A stretch of 64,000 nt of DNA from Pseudoduganella lutea. GTDB lineage: Bacteria; Pseudomonadota; Gammaproteobacteria; Burkholderiales; Burkholderiaceae_D. Positions 54,212-62,794 of the stretch are shown one piece after another. Made by a program: the position numbers and the translations under genes. The notes under the pieces are model-generated. The model ran no database searches, was not told where the DNA came from, and saw nothing but the letters and a program-made list of their open reading frames with translations. The first letter of the stretch is position 1, and each line of letters opens with the position of its first letter. Where the stretch lies: the NCBI RefSeq assembly GCF_004209755.1, contig NZ_CP035913.1, positions 682,001-746,000 of the forward strand. The letters are read 5' to 3'.

Positions 54212-57200
54212 GTGAAGCTCCTTGAAGGTTGAGGTACGGCGCGGCCGCGCCACAGGCCCGCCGCGAACAGGGCCGCAAGAACGGCCAGGCAGGCCAGCAG
54301 TCGCGCGACGGTGATGCCGGCCGGCGCCACGGCGGCGGCCGGCTCATGCAGTTCGTAGGCGCGCAAGGCAGGCGCCGCGGCGGCCAGGGCGGCGTCGTCA
54401 GTCTTGTCGTCGGCCGCGCCTTCAGGCTTTGACTGCGGCTGCTGCGGAATTTGCGTCGTGCGGGCTGTGTCCGCACTGCCGGGGACATCAGCCTTGCCAT
54501 CGACATTCGTGACGGCAGGCAACAGGTCGCCGCGCGCCTTGGCCAGCGTGGCGCCGAGCGCCTGCGCGTCGGCGCTGTCCAGCTGCGGGGAAAGCCAGGT
54601 CCACATCGGGTGGTCGGGCGCCGTGTGGCCGCTGCCGGGCAGGCCGTTGGCGGCAACGAGCCTTGCCAGCTCGCCGCCCATGCGCTTGATCGTTTCCGGG
54701 TCGGTCTTCCAGAAGCCCTTTTCGGCGGCGACCATGAAGATCGCCAGCATGTGCGCCTTCACGTGCGCATTGTGGCGCTGGCCGAGGAATTGCGGCAGGC
54801 CGAGCCCGTGCCGGTCGTCGAAGTAGACGGACTTCACTTCATCCCACGCCCAGTCCTTGACGAGGTCCGGGCGCGTTACCTGCCAGCCCCACAGGTTTTC
54901 CAGGAATTCCTGGCCCATCGTGCGTGCCCCTGCATAACCATGACCCATCAGGGGTTTCAGCCATGCCGGGTTCAGGAAACGGCCGCGCAGCTCGCCCAGC
55001 AATGCGGCCGCCAGCGGTTCCACATCCGCCCGGCCGGGCTGCGCATGCTGCAGGATCAGCGCGTCCGGCACGCGGCCGGTGCGCCCTTCGACGGCCAGCG
55101 ACAGGCCGCCCAGGTAATCGAACGCGTCGTTGTTGTCCAGCAGGCCGTACAGGTTGCTGGCGCGGCCGTGGTAGGTGCGGGCGATGCCGTCCAGCGCCGC
55201 GTCGAAGGCCGCATGCTGCGCTTCGCCGCTGCCGTCGAGGCCATACGCATGCCCCATGCGGTTGCGGTAGGCGGCACCGATGTCATCGCGCTCGCGCCAT
55301 GCGCCGGAGCGCTCGGTCAGGCGGTTCACACCCGTGCCATAGGCGCCCGGCGCATCGCCGAACACGCGCTGCGCGGCGCCCCGCCCCGCTTCCGCCACCG
55401 GCAGGCCCGCGCGTACCAGTGCGCGGTGGCGGGTCAGCCATTCGCCGGCCACGCGATTGCCCGCCACCGGTTCGTCACCCCACGCGGCACCGCCGAGTGG
55501 TGCCAGCGCGGCTTCCAGCGCTTCGCGCAGTGCAGGATCCTGCGCCACCAGCGTATCGGCCGATGCGGCGAGCGCCAGCCGGCCGGCGCGGTCGATGAGC
55601 CGGATCAGGTTCGGGTACAGGTCGCGGAACAGGCCGGACGTGGTCACCAGCGCGTCGCGCCGCGGCGCCCCCGGTTTCAGCTGCACGCCGGTGACGATGC
55701 CGCGCGCATTCCACACGGGCTCCGCCCCCATCATCGCCAGCGCGAACGCCACCATCACGCCTTCGTCGCGCACCGCGTCAGAGGCCCACAGGATGATGCC
55801 TTCGCTGCCCTGCGCCGCTTTCGCGTCCCCTCGCGCGCGGGCGATCGCCTTGTCCGCCAGGTTCGCGCCGAGCTGGTAGCCGAGCTTCGTGGGCAGGATG
55901 TCGCCATCGACCGCATGGAAATTGCGCCCCGTCGGCAGCGCCTCGGGCGAGCGCAGCGGGTCGTTCCCCTTGCCGGGTTCGATGTAGCGGCCGTCGAGCC
56001 CCGCCAGCAAGGCCCGCATCTCCAGGCGCGGCGAAGCGGTCAGCTTCGCGGCGACCTCTGCGCTCACTTCCTGGCCGTCGACGCCCCCCTTCTTCATCGA
56101 CGCGAGCATCAGGTCGATCGAGTCCTTCTTCCACGGCCGTCCGAAGATGTGCAGCCCGTGCGGCATGAATTTCTCCTGCAGCTTCGTCAGGTAATGGCCG
56201 ATCTCGTGCGCCAGCAGATCGTCGTCGGCCGCGTCGTAGCCGATGCCGCGCACCGCCAGCACGTCGGCCATCGATGCTTCCAGTTCCGCCTTCAGGTTCA
56301 GCGCCACCACGCGTTCGCGCATCAGGCTGGCCGCCTGCGTCTTCAGCGATTCGGAGTTCGCCGCCTCGTAGCTTTCCACCACCTGGCGCAGTGCCAGCAG
56401 GTCGTCGTACAGCGGCGTGCTGGCCAGCGGCGGCGTCAGGTGATCGACGATCACGGCCAGCCCGCGCCGCTTGGCCTGCGTGCCTTCGCCGACGCCGTCC
56501 ACGATGTACGGATAGATGCCCGGCAGGTCGCCGGCAATCAGGCTGGGATAATCGTCGCTTGCCAGGCCGACCGCTTTGCCCGGCAGGAATTCATAGGTGG
56601 AGTGGCGCCCCACGTGCACCAGCGCGTCGGCCTTGAAGCGGTCGCGCACCCAGTGGTAGAAGCCCAGGTACTGGTGCGGCGGCGTGATGCTGGTGTTCGC
56701 GTGCAGCAGTTCCTCGTCCACTTCCCAGCCGCGCGGCGGTTGCGGGCCGATGAAGACGTTGCCGAACACGAGTCCCGGCACCAGCATTTTCCCCGAGTCG
56801 ACCATGATCCTGCCTGGCGCGTTGCCCCACCCTTTCAGGCCTTCGATGCCGTAGCCGGCGAGCTTGCTCGCAAGCGGCGCCAACGCCTTGCAGCGGCGCG
56901 GCGCGCGCACGTCCAGGCAGGCGCGGTAGCCGTCGCCCAGCGCCGCCAGGTCGCTTATCGCCGCTTCCCGCTGCGGGTGGTCGGCCCCCTCGACGAGGTG
57001 CTGCAGCTCCTTGACGATCACGTCCACCTGCTTGCGGCCCAGCACCCACTCGCCGGCTTTCTCGGCCTCCAGCACGTCCGCATGCAGGCGCCCCAGCAGG
57101 CCGCTCGTCATCTCGTTCTGCACGCGCGGCGACAGCGTGGCGAACCACTTGCCGTAGTCGGCCGCGCTCACGGTATTGACGGTGCCGGCCAGTTCGCGCA

Positions 57201-58677
57201 GGGCGGCCCGGTCTTCCGGCAGGTTGACCCCATGCGCCATGATCCGGTCCAGCAGCGCTTCCGGCGATGCGGGCAGTTCGCCCACGGTATAGCCGGCATC
57301 CTTGAGCGCATGGAGCATGTCGAACAGCGAGGCCGGCACGTCCAGGTTGTCGGCACCGATGTTCTGGCGACCCGGCGGGTGGTTGTAGTAGATCAGCGCC
57401 ACGCGCTTGTCGCGGTTGGGCTTGTCGCGCAGCGCCAGCCAGCGCACGACGCGGGCCGCCAGCCGTTCCGCTTCCGCGTCGAGCATGACCGGCGGCCGGT
57501 TCTCGATGCCGGTCGCCTTGTCCCGCTGCGCATTGCCCAGCGCGGCCACCACGATCGGCTGGCCGATGCCCTGCAGTTCCGGCAACGCCACGCGGTATTG
57601 CACGGAGTCCGGCGGCAGGCCGTCCGGCGACAGGCGCCATTGCAGCGCCGTGCGGTCGGACAGCCGTATGCCCTTGAACACGGGAATATCGAGGCATTTC
57701 AGCGCCTCGGCGACGGCTTCGCGCCCTTCCGCCGCGCCCACCACGAAATCCTGGAGCACCACGAGCGCCGCCGGCCGCGCCGGGGCGAGCAGTTCAGGCA
57801 GCCGCTCCAGCGCCTCGCGCGACGCGCCGCCCCACCGCGTGAGGACCTGCACGCAGGGCTGGCCAGCCGCTTCGATGCGCGCACACACGGCGGCCGGCAC
57901 GGCGCCATCCATGTTCGACAGGTCCAGCACCACCACGGCGGCCTGCGCCTTCAACCCCAACTGAGCGCCATTGCCCCACGCGGCGGCGTCAAGCAGTTCG
58001 CGCCGCCCCACGCGCACGCGCAGCGTCGGTTCCGGTTGCGGGGCGGCCAGCGGCCTGGCGGGATGGAGGCGGTGCGCAAACAGCGCCGCGGTATTGTCGA
58101 CGCCGCCGGCCTGCCATACGCGGCGCGCGGCCAGCCAGCCCGGCGCCGCCGGATGCGCCTGCGCGGCCTGCAATGCCGCCGCCGGCGGCGTCTCGGTGGA
58201 CAGGTCACGCAGCGTTTCGGCGGGAAAATCGCGCATGGCGCCCTGCGCATCGCGGCTCATCAGGCTGAGGCCCGCATCGCCATTGAACGCCAGCACGACC
58301 GTGCGTGGCTTCGCATGGCGTGCCAGTGCCGCCTTCAGCCGCGCGGCCGGGTCGCCGAACAGCGAAACGGCCAGGATCGTGTCGGCCCCGCCGACGAGCC
58401 GTGCCACATCGCGCTCATCCAGCGCCATCCATTGCGCCGGCGTGCGCAGCACGATGCGGTCCTTCGGGTGCAGGGCCAGGTGGCGGTGCGCCGCCTCGAT
58501 CGCCACCGGGGCGGCACGCTCCGTGACGATGGCGAACAGCGTGGCGGCATGGCCGCGCACGCAGGCGAGGATGCACAGCAGCGCAAGCAGCGCGCGCAAG
58601 AATGGAGAAATGCTCAAAAGTAGGAACCGGCCGTGAAACGCAACAGGCCAGGCCACACCCCGGGCCCGGCACATCAT
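54208..58677 (-). CDS. Secreted, membrane-anchored CobN-like chelatase
   Basis: A 1489-residue protein related to cobaltochelatase CobN and the Mg-chelatase H subunit: family segments such as DLPGIYPYIVDGVGEG and VHVGRHSTYEFLPGKAVGL are visible. Unlike cytoplasmic CobN it has a hydrophobic leader (FLRALLALLCILACVRGHAA) and a C-terminal membrane helix (about 1457-1475, followed by RGRAVPQPS), so the bulk should sit in the periplasm. CobS/CobT ATPases are not encoded nearby; instead ExbB-like and DUF2149 genes follow by overlaps. A cobalamin riboswitch lies directly upstream. ATG 58677 is the first start but lacks a ribosome site; a later start is possible. Resembles HmuS-type dechelatases as well as B12-linked CobN homologs. 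Confidence 0.82.
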   Translation of the reverse strand: MMCRARGVAWPVAFHGRFLLLSISPFLRALLALLCILACVRGHAATLFAIVTERAAPVAIEAAHRHLALHPKDRIVLRTPAQWMALDERDVARLVGGADTILAVSLFGDPAARLKAALARHAKPRTVVLAFNGDAGLSLMSRDAQGAMRDFPAETLRDLSTETPPAAALQAAQAHPAAPGWLAARRVWQAGGVDNTAALFAHRLHPARPLAAPQPEPTLRVRVGRRELLDAAAWGNGAQLGLKAQAAVVVLDLSNMDGAVPAAVCARIEAAGQPCVQVLTRWGGASREALERLPELLAPARPAALVVLQDFVVGAAEGREAVAEALKCLDIPVFKGIRLSDRTALQWRLSPDGLPPDSVQYRVALPELQGIGQPIVVAALGNAQRDKATGIENRPPVMLDAEAERLAARVVRWLALRDKPNRDKRVALIYYNHPPGRQNIGADNLDVPASLFDMLHALKDAGYTVGELPASPEALLDRIMAHGVNLPEDRAALRELAGTVNTVSAADYGKWFATLSPRVQNEMTSGLLGRLHADVLEAEKAGEWVLGRKQVDVIVKELQHLVEGADHPQREAAISDLAALGDGYRACLDVRAPRRCKALAPLASKLAGYGIEGLKGWGNAPGRIMVDSGKMLVPGLVFGNVFIGPQPPRGWEVDEELLHANTSITPPHQYLGFYHWVRDRFKADALVHVGRHSTYEFLPGKAVGLASDDYPSLIAGDLPGIYPYIVDGVGEGTQAKRRGLAVIVDHLTPPLASTPLYDDLLALRQVVESYEAANSESLKTQAASLMRERVVALNLKAELEASMADVLAVRGIGYDAADDDLLAHEIGHYLTKLQEKFMPHGLHIFGRPWKKDSIDLMLASMKKGGVDGQEVSAEVAAKLTASPRLEMRALLAGLDGRYIEPGKGNDPLRSPEALPTGRNFHAVDGDILPTKLGYQLGANLADKAIARARGDAKAAQGSEGIILWASDAVRDEGVMVAFALAMMGAEPVWNARGIVTGVQLKPGAPRRDALVTTSGLFRDLYPNLIRLIDRAGRLALAASADTLVAQDPALREALEAALAPLGGAAWGDEPVAGNRVAGEWLTRHRALVRAGLPVAEAGRGAAQRVFGDAPGAYGTGVNRLTERSGAWRERDDIGAAYRNRMGHAYGLDGSGEAQHAAFDAALDGIARTYHGRASNLYGLLDNNDAFDYLGGLSLAVEGRTGRVPDALILQHAQPGRADVEPLAAALLGELRGRFLNPAWLKPLMGHGYAGARTMGQEFLENLWGWQVTRPDLVKDWAWDEVKSVYFDDRHGLGLPQFLGQRHNAHVKAHMLAIFMVAAEKGFWKTDPETIKRMGGELARLVAANGLPGSGHTAPDHPMWTWLSPQLDSADAQALGATLAKARGDLLPAVTNVDGKADVPGSADTARTTQIPQQPQSKPEGAADDKTDDAALAAAAPALRAYELHEPAAAVAPAGITVARLLACLAVLAALFAAGLWRGRAVPQPSRSFT

Positions 58678-58682
58678 TGCAA

Positions 58683-58872
58683 ACGGCCGGTCTTCTGGCT
58701 TGCCATCGTTCTTGCCGGCTCATGCCTTCCCGTGCGCGGCACAGTGGCGGTGGAACCGGTTCGTCTGGCTTACAGCAGCGGGGGCTGCGCCGGACTGGCG
58801 GGGGATGGAGATCCCCCGCGTCACCGGCTTCCCGTTTCACCCTCGCGCCGGCAGGCGGGAGGGCACCGTTTA
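58683..58872 (-). ncRNA. Cobalamin (B12) riboswitch upstream of the CobN-like gene
   Basis: Read on the minus strand: GGTGCC (58862-58867), GAAACGGGAAGCCGGTG (58822-58838), the CCCCCGCTGCTGTAAGCC stretch (58768-58786), GCCACTG (58742-58748), and the B12 box AGCCAGAAGACCGGCC (58685-58700). These are the conserved pieces of the cobalamin aptamer in correct order. The B12 box ends only a few bases before the first ATG of the CobN-like gene, so adenosylcobalamin probably blocks its translation. Confidence 0.9.
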
Positions 58873-58921
58873 CTCGAGACGGGATTCTACCTGCAAGCAA
58901 GCCGCGCTGTCACCGCCCCAT

Positions 58922-60298
58922 TTAGTCGGCGCCCTCCACGCGCAGGCGACGCAGCCCCACCAGCCCCGCGCCCAGCACGACGCCTGCCAGTACGAACACA
59001 GCGAACACGTCGCCCCATGGCACCAGCGGATCGGCCGCGCGCGGCGCGAACGCCGGCCGCTTGCCGAAATCCTCCGTCCCGAACGGCCGCTCATTGAACA
59101 GGTACGGGTAGTAGAACGCGCGGATACGGCGATGGAAGGCCGCGATCTCGTCTTGGTAGGCCAGCTGCGCCGGCAGGTCGGTATCGGCGAGGCGGTGCAG
59201 CACGGCCTGCGCTCCCACGCCCGGCAGCAGCCAGCCGAGCCGCCCGGTCCATGCCTGGCGCGCCAGCAAGCCTTCGCGGTAGTCGCGCACCTGCCCCGCC
59301 ACGCTTTCGTCACCCACCTGGTGGAACGCGAAATACCATTTCCAGTGGAAGCCCGGCGGCACGTGCGCCTTGTCGCGCCATTCGGGGTGGCTGGCGACGA
59401 ACTTGCGCATCGTTTCATCGCGCGGCACTTCCCACGCGCCATGCACGGTCTGCCGCTGGGCCAGCATCAGGTCCACGCCCTGGTGCACCGGGATCGCGCG
59501 CACCAACGCCACGTTGGCCAGGGCCGGCAGCACGAGCGTCAGCACGGCCCAGGTGCCCATCAGCGTGGTGGCATTGGTGACCGAACGCCAGCCGCGCGCG
59601 GACACGACCATCGACAGCCCCGTCCAGAAAGCCAGGTAGGCCGCGATCAGGATGAGGACAACGGCAAGCACGATGACGAGTGCCACGACGCCGGTGCCGG
59701 ACAACACCGCGCCGGCGCAGGCGGGAACGGCCAGGCAGGCGAACAGCAATGCATAGCGCAGCGCCACGCGCCGGCGCCACAGGCGCGCCGCATCGGGCAT
59801 CGCCAGCAGCAGCCGCAGCCGGCCTGCCTGCCGCTCGCCGGACACGAGGTCGTGCAGCAGCGCGATCGCGATCAGCGGCGCCAGGTAGATCAGCACGAAC
59901 GCGAAATCGAAACGGCCCGGCAGCGCGATTTCCGGGTTGAACGTCTCGCCCTCGTAGAGCTGCGCCTGCAGCCCCAGCGCGCGGATACGCAGCACGTAAG
60001 GCGCCACGTCGCGCAGGCCGAGCGCCAGGAAGGCGGCATCCGATGGCGCATCCCACGTGTTGTAGAACGTGTAGTAGGCCGGATTGCCGGCATCCTTGCT
60101 GGCCGGGTAGCGGGCCGCCAGCGCGGCCACGTCCTGTTCGTGCAGCGGCGCCAGGCGCGCGATGGTCTGCCGCTGGCGTTCCACTTCCTGCATGCCCGAC
60201 CAGACGGCCAGCGTGGACAACAGCAACAGCAGCAGCAAGGCTGCGATGGACAGCCGCGAGCGCACGATCAGGCGCAGTTCGAAGGTGAGCCGGCTCAT
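58922..60298 (-). CDS. ABC-2 type permease (DUF3526-like), second of the pair
   Basis: A 458-residue membrane protein: first helix about 20-35 (SIAALLLLLLLSTLAVWSGM), a long extracytoplasmic loop of about 130 residues, then a cluster of five helices in residues 160-290 and a last helix near 430. The block LIYLAPLIAIALLHDLVSGERQAG is the ABC-2 permease motif (LxxDxxxxERxxG). It pairs with the next upstream gene and an ATPase as a heteromeric exporter. Start ATG 60298 overlaps the stop of the other permease (ATGA). It ends 49 bases before the cobalamin riboswitch region of the CobN operon, so the riboswitch separates two transcription units. Confidence 0.82.
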   Translation of the reverse strand: MSRLTFELRLIVRSRLSIAALLLLLLLSTLAVWSGMQEVERQRQTIARLAPLHEQDVAALAARYPASKDAGNPAYYTFYNTWDAPSDAAFLALGLRDVAPYVLRIRALGLQAQLYEGETFNPEIALPGRFDFAFVLIYLAPLIAIALLHDLVSGERQAGRLRLLLAMPDAARLWRRRVALRYALLFACLAVPACAGAVLSGTGVVALVIVLAVVLILIAAYLAFWTGLSMVVSARGWRSVTNATTLMGTWAVLTLVLPALANVALVRAIPVHQGVDLMLAQRQTVHGAWEVPRDETMRKFVASHPEWRDKAHVPPGFHWKWYFAFHQVGDESVAGQVRDYREGLLARQAWTGRLGWLLPGVGAQAVLHRLADTDLPAQLAYQDEIAAFHRRIRAFYYPYLFNERPFGTEDFGKRPAFAPRAADPLVPWGDVFAVFVLAGVVLGAGLVGLRRLRVEGAD

Positions 60299-61746
60299 CG
60301 CACCGCCCTCCCCAGCCGGCCGGCCAGCAGCCAGGCCAGCGCGCCCAATGCCGTCAGCCACAGCGCCAGCGTGGCGCCGGCCGGCGCGGCGCGGCGCAGC
60401 GTGTCGGCCAGCGGCGCCGGTTCGTAGCGGAACGCCGGGAACCCCTGCCAGTGCTCGCGCGACACGCGGTTTTCCTTGCTCCGGTCGATGTCGTCGGCAT
60501 AAGCGAGCTTCTCCGCCTGGAGACGGTTCAGTCCCTGGATCAGCGCATAGCGATAGCGCTCGCCCTGCTCCAGGAAGCTGCGGTAGCTGGCCAGGTCTGT
60601 GCCGGCCGCCGTCATCGACAGGCGCCGCAATGCCAGCGCCGGGCTGGCCCAGCCGAAGGCGTCGATGATCTCGGCCTGGCGCTCCTGCCGGTCGAACGCG
60701 GCGGCCGCGTAGCGGTTGAACAGGTCGCTGGACTTGCGCTCGCCCTCCATGCCCACGACGCCCTTGAAGTTCACGGGCAGGTCTTCCACCCGAGCCACGC
60801 CATATTGCTTGAGCAGCCTGTCGCGGAACGCGGCGAATTTCGGATCGTTCGGATCGTGCGAATCGCCCAGTGCCAGGTACTCGCGCTGCACGTGGATCGC
60901 GTCCTCGAAACGGGTCGGCAACGCCACCGCGGTATTGGCCATGTCCGGCACCCAGCGCGGCAGCAGGATGACGATCACGGCCCACGCGGCCAGCAGCACC
61001 AGCAGTGCATCGCGGCCGCGCGCCACGCACATCGACACGAGCACCACGCCCAGCACCCACAGCAGCAGCCAGGCGGCATAGCCGGCGGCCAGCACGGTGG
61101 CCAGTGGCCAAGGCGCATGGCCGGCGGCGGCGAACCAGGCCAGCGCGGCCAGTGCCGGCAGCAGCGCCAGGCCGGCGAAGCCGGCCAGCGCCAGCAGCTT
61201 GCCCAGCACCACCTCGCGGCTGCGCACCCCCTGCGCCAGCAGCACGCGCAAGGTACCCGATTCGCGCTCGCGCGCCACGGCGGCGTGGCCGAAGAACACC
61301 AGCAGCAGCGGTGCCAGCACCTGCAGCACGAAGGCAGGCGTCAGCTGGCCGAAGCGCAACAGCAGCGAGGTTTGCCGCACGTCGCCGAAGTTGGCGCTGT
61401 TCTGCCGGTGCCCCTCCAGGAACAGCGTGTTGCCGGTGAAGCCGTCGATGCCGGGATCGAACGCGGCCAGCGGATTCAGGGGGCGGAACAGGAAATGCCC
61501 GTAATGGACCATGCGGTGCGGATGGCGATCCGGCTGCGCTTCGAATTCATGGTTGGCCTGCACCTGGTAGCGGGTCCGCTCGGCGTCGGCATTGCGCTGG
61601 TGCTCGTGGGCGGTCATCGCCGCCACCAGCATCAGCACCGTCAGCAGCAGCAGGCCTGCCACGGCCGCGCGGTCGCGGAACAGCGCCCGCCATTCCTCGC
61701 GCGCGATGCGGGTGATGCACGAGAATGCACTTCGGGCGGCGCTCAT
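60295..61746 (-). CDS. ABC-2 type permease (DUF3526-like), first of the pair
   Basis: A 483-residue paralog with the same layout: helix about 28-43 (AVAGLLLLTVLMLVAAM), loop of about 120 residues, helices about 155-265 and a terminal helix about 455-475 (GATLALWLTALGALAWLLAG). The motif HAAVAREREGSTLRVLLAQG-like segment (AVARERESGTLRVLLAQGVR) matches the ABC-2 signature. Start ATG 61746 overlaps the ATPase stop (ATGA). Together the two permeases and the ATPase form a tight operon; exporters of this type are often found beside TonB receptors in iron-regulated loci. Confidence 0.82.
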   Translation of the reverse strand: MSAARSAFSCITRIAREEWRALFRDRAAVAGLLLLTVLMLVAAMTAHEHQRNADAERTRYQVQANHEFEAQPDRHPHRMVHYGHFLFRPLNPLAAFDPGIDGFTGNTLFLEGHRQNSANFGDVRQTSLLLRFGQLTPAFVLQVLAPLLLVFFGHAAVARERESGTLRVLLAQGVRSREVVLGKLLALAGFAGLALLPALAALAWFAAAGHAPWPLATVLAAGYAAWLLLWVLGVVLVSMCVARGRDALLVLLAAWAVIVILLPRWVPDMANTAVALPTRFEDAIHVQREYLALGDSHDPNDPKFAAFRDRLLKQYGVARVEDLPVNFKGVVGMEGERKSSDLFNRYAAAAFDRQERQAEIIDAFGWASPALALRRLSMTAAGTDLASYRSFLEQGERYRYALIQGLNRLQAEKLAYADDIDRSKENRVSREHWQGFPAFRYEPAPLADTLRRAAPAGATLALWLTALGALAWLLAGRLGRAVR

Positions 61747-62504
61747 GCCGCCAGGGCGCCGTAGCGGCGGTGCAGCGAACGCACATCGAAGCGGTCGGCG
61801 CCGGTGGCCGCGACTTCCTCGAGCAGGCGGCCGGCATCGAGGAAGCCGATGCGGTCGGCCACGTCGGCGGCGCTGAGCAGGTCGTGCGTCACCATCAATA
61901 CCGCCACGCCCTGGGCGCGCAGCACGCCGAGCAGGCGGTTGAATTCCGTGGTGGCCTGCGGATCGAGGCCGGACGTGGGCTCGTCGAGCAGCAGCGCCGG
62001 TACCTTGCGGGCCAGCGCCAGCGCGATCGCCACCTTTTGCCGCATGCCCTTGGAAAAGCCCGACACGCGCCGGTCGAACGCGGCGGCGGCGAGGCCGGCG
62101 GCCGCCAGCGCATTATCGATGGCCGCGATGGCCGCGTCGGCAGCGCCATCGCCGCGCTGCCCCGCCAGGTCGAGCAGGTACGCCACGTTTTCACGCGCGG
62201 TGAGGTGTTCGTACAGCGCCACGTTCTCGGGAATGTAGGCGAGGTGGCGCCGCGCCTCGTCCGGCTGTGTCGCGGGATCGATGCCGTTCACGCGCACCGT
62301 TCCCGCGGCCGGCGTGACGAAGCCGAGGAAGAGGCTCAGCGTGGTGGTCTTGCCCGCGCCGTTCGCGCCCAGCAGCGCGTAGATCTCGCCCGGGCGTATG
62401 TGCAGGTCGAGCTGGCGCAGGATGGTCTTGCCGCCATAGCCGGCGACGACCGCCGTGGCTTCGAGTACGTGGTCCGGCAGGGCCGTGCCGTGCGTGATGT
62501 TCAA
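61743..62504 (-). CDS. ABC exporter ATP-binding protein (TTG start)
   Basis: A 253-residue ATPase of the ABC-2/CcmA-like class. Walker A GANGAGKTTT near residue 42, the signature VSGFSKGMRQKVAIALAL (one residue off the canonical LSGGQ, as in this class), Walker B LLLDEPTSGLD, and H-loop MVTHD. Start is TTG 62504 with a strong AAGGAG six bases upstream; upstream ATG frames have no ribosome site and overlap the palindrome. It is the first gene of the operon with two ABC-2 permeases. A Fur-like 20-bp palindrome lies 62 bases before the start, suggesting iron control. Confidence 0.85.
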   Translation of the reverse strand: MNITHGTALPDHVLEATAVVAGYGGKTILRQLDLHIRPGEIYALLGANGAGKTTTLSLFLGFVTPAAGTVRVNGIDPATQPDEARRHLAYIPENVALYEHLTARENVAYLLDLAGQRGDGAADAAIAAIDNALAAAGLAAAAFDRRVSGFSKGMRQKVAIALALARKVPALLLDEPTSGLDPQATTEFNRLLGVLRAQGVAVLMVTHDLLSAADVADRIGFLDAGRLLEEVAATGADRFDVRSLHRRYGALAA

Positions 62505-62565
62505 GCGATTCTCCTTCGATTGGAAAGGCATGGCCAGGGCGACACTGCCGCCCGGCACCGACACA

Positions 62566-62585
62566 AATGATAATGCATTATCATT
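62566..62585. promoter_or_regulatory. Fur-like palindrome upstream of the ABC exporter operon
   Basis: AATGATAATGCATTATCATT is a perfect 20-bp palindrome rich in the GATAAT/ATTATC half-sites of Fur boxes. It lies 62 bases upstream of the TTG start of the ATPase gene. A second shorter inverted repeat (CGCATT-TGC-AATGCG, 62586-62600) follows directly. Confidence 0.6.
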
Positions 62586-62719
62586 CGCATTTGCAATGCG
62601 CCAGAAGACGGAGTGGATTTGCATCGGCGCAACAAGTTCCGGCCGGGAAAAGCGAAGCCCACGGTCCAGGACAACGAATTGTTTCTCTCCGGCACTTACT
62701 AAGGTATAGTCACTCTGCA

Positions 62720-62794
62720 ATGGACAACCCGTTCCCGGATGCCGGCGAACCGCCATCCGATTCCAACACTGCTCCAACGCCACCCAGACGATGA
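62720..62794 (+). CDS. Possible 24-residue leader ORF before the PAS-GGDEF gene
   Basis: ATG 62720 opens a 24-residue Pro-rich frame (MDNPFPDAGEPPSDSN at its start) whose TGA stop overlaps the ATG of the next gene (ATGA, 62791-62794). Its only ribosome-site candidate is AAGG about 16 bases upstream, so it may just be chance or a coupling leader. Confidence 0.25.
   Translation: MDNPFPDAGEPPSDSNTAPTPPRR

Noticed and set aside
54451..58623. 1390-residue open frame on the plus strand
   Set aside because: It is antisense to the CobN-like gene, rich in Arg, Gln and His, has no domain and is explained by high GC.
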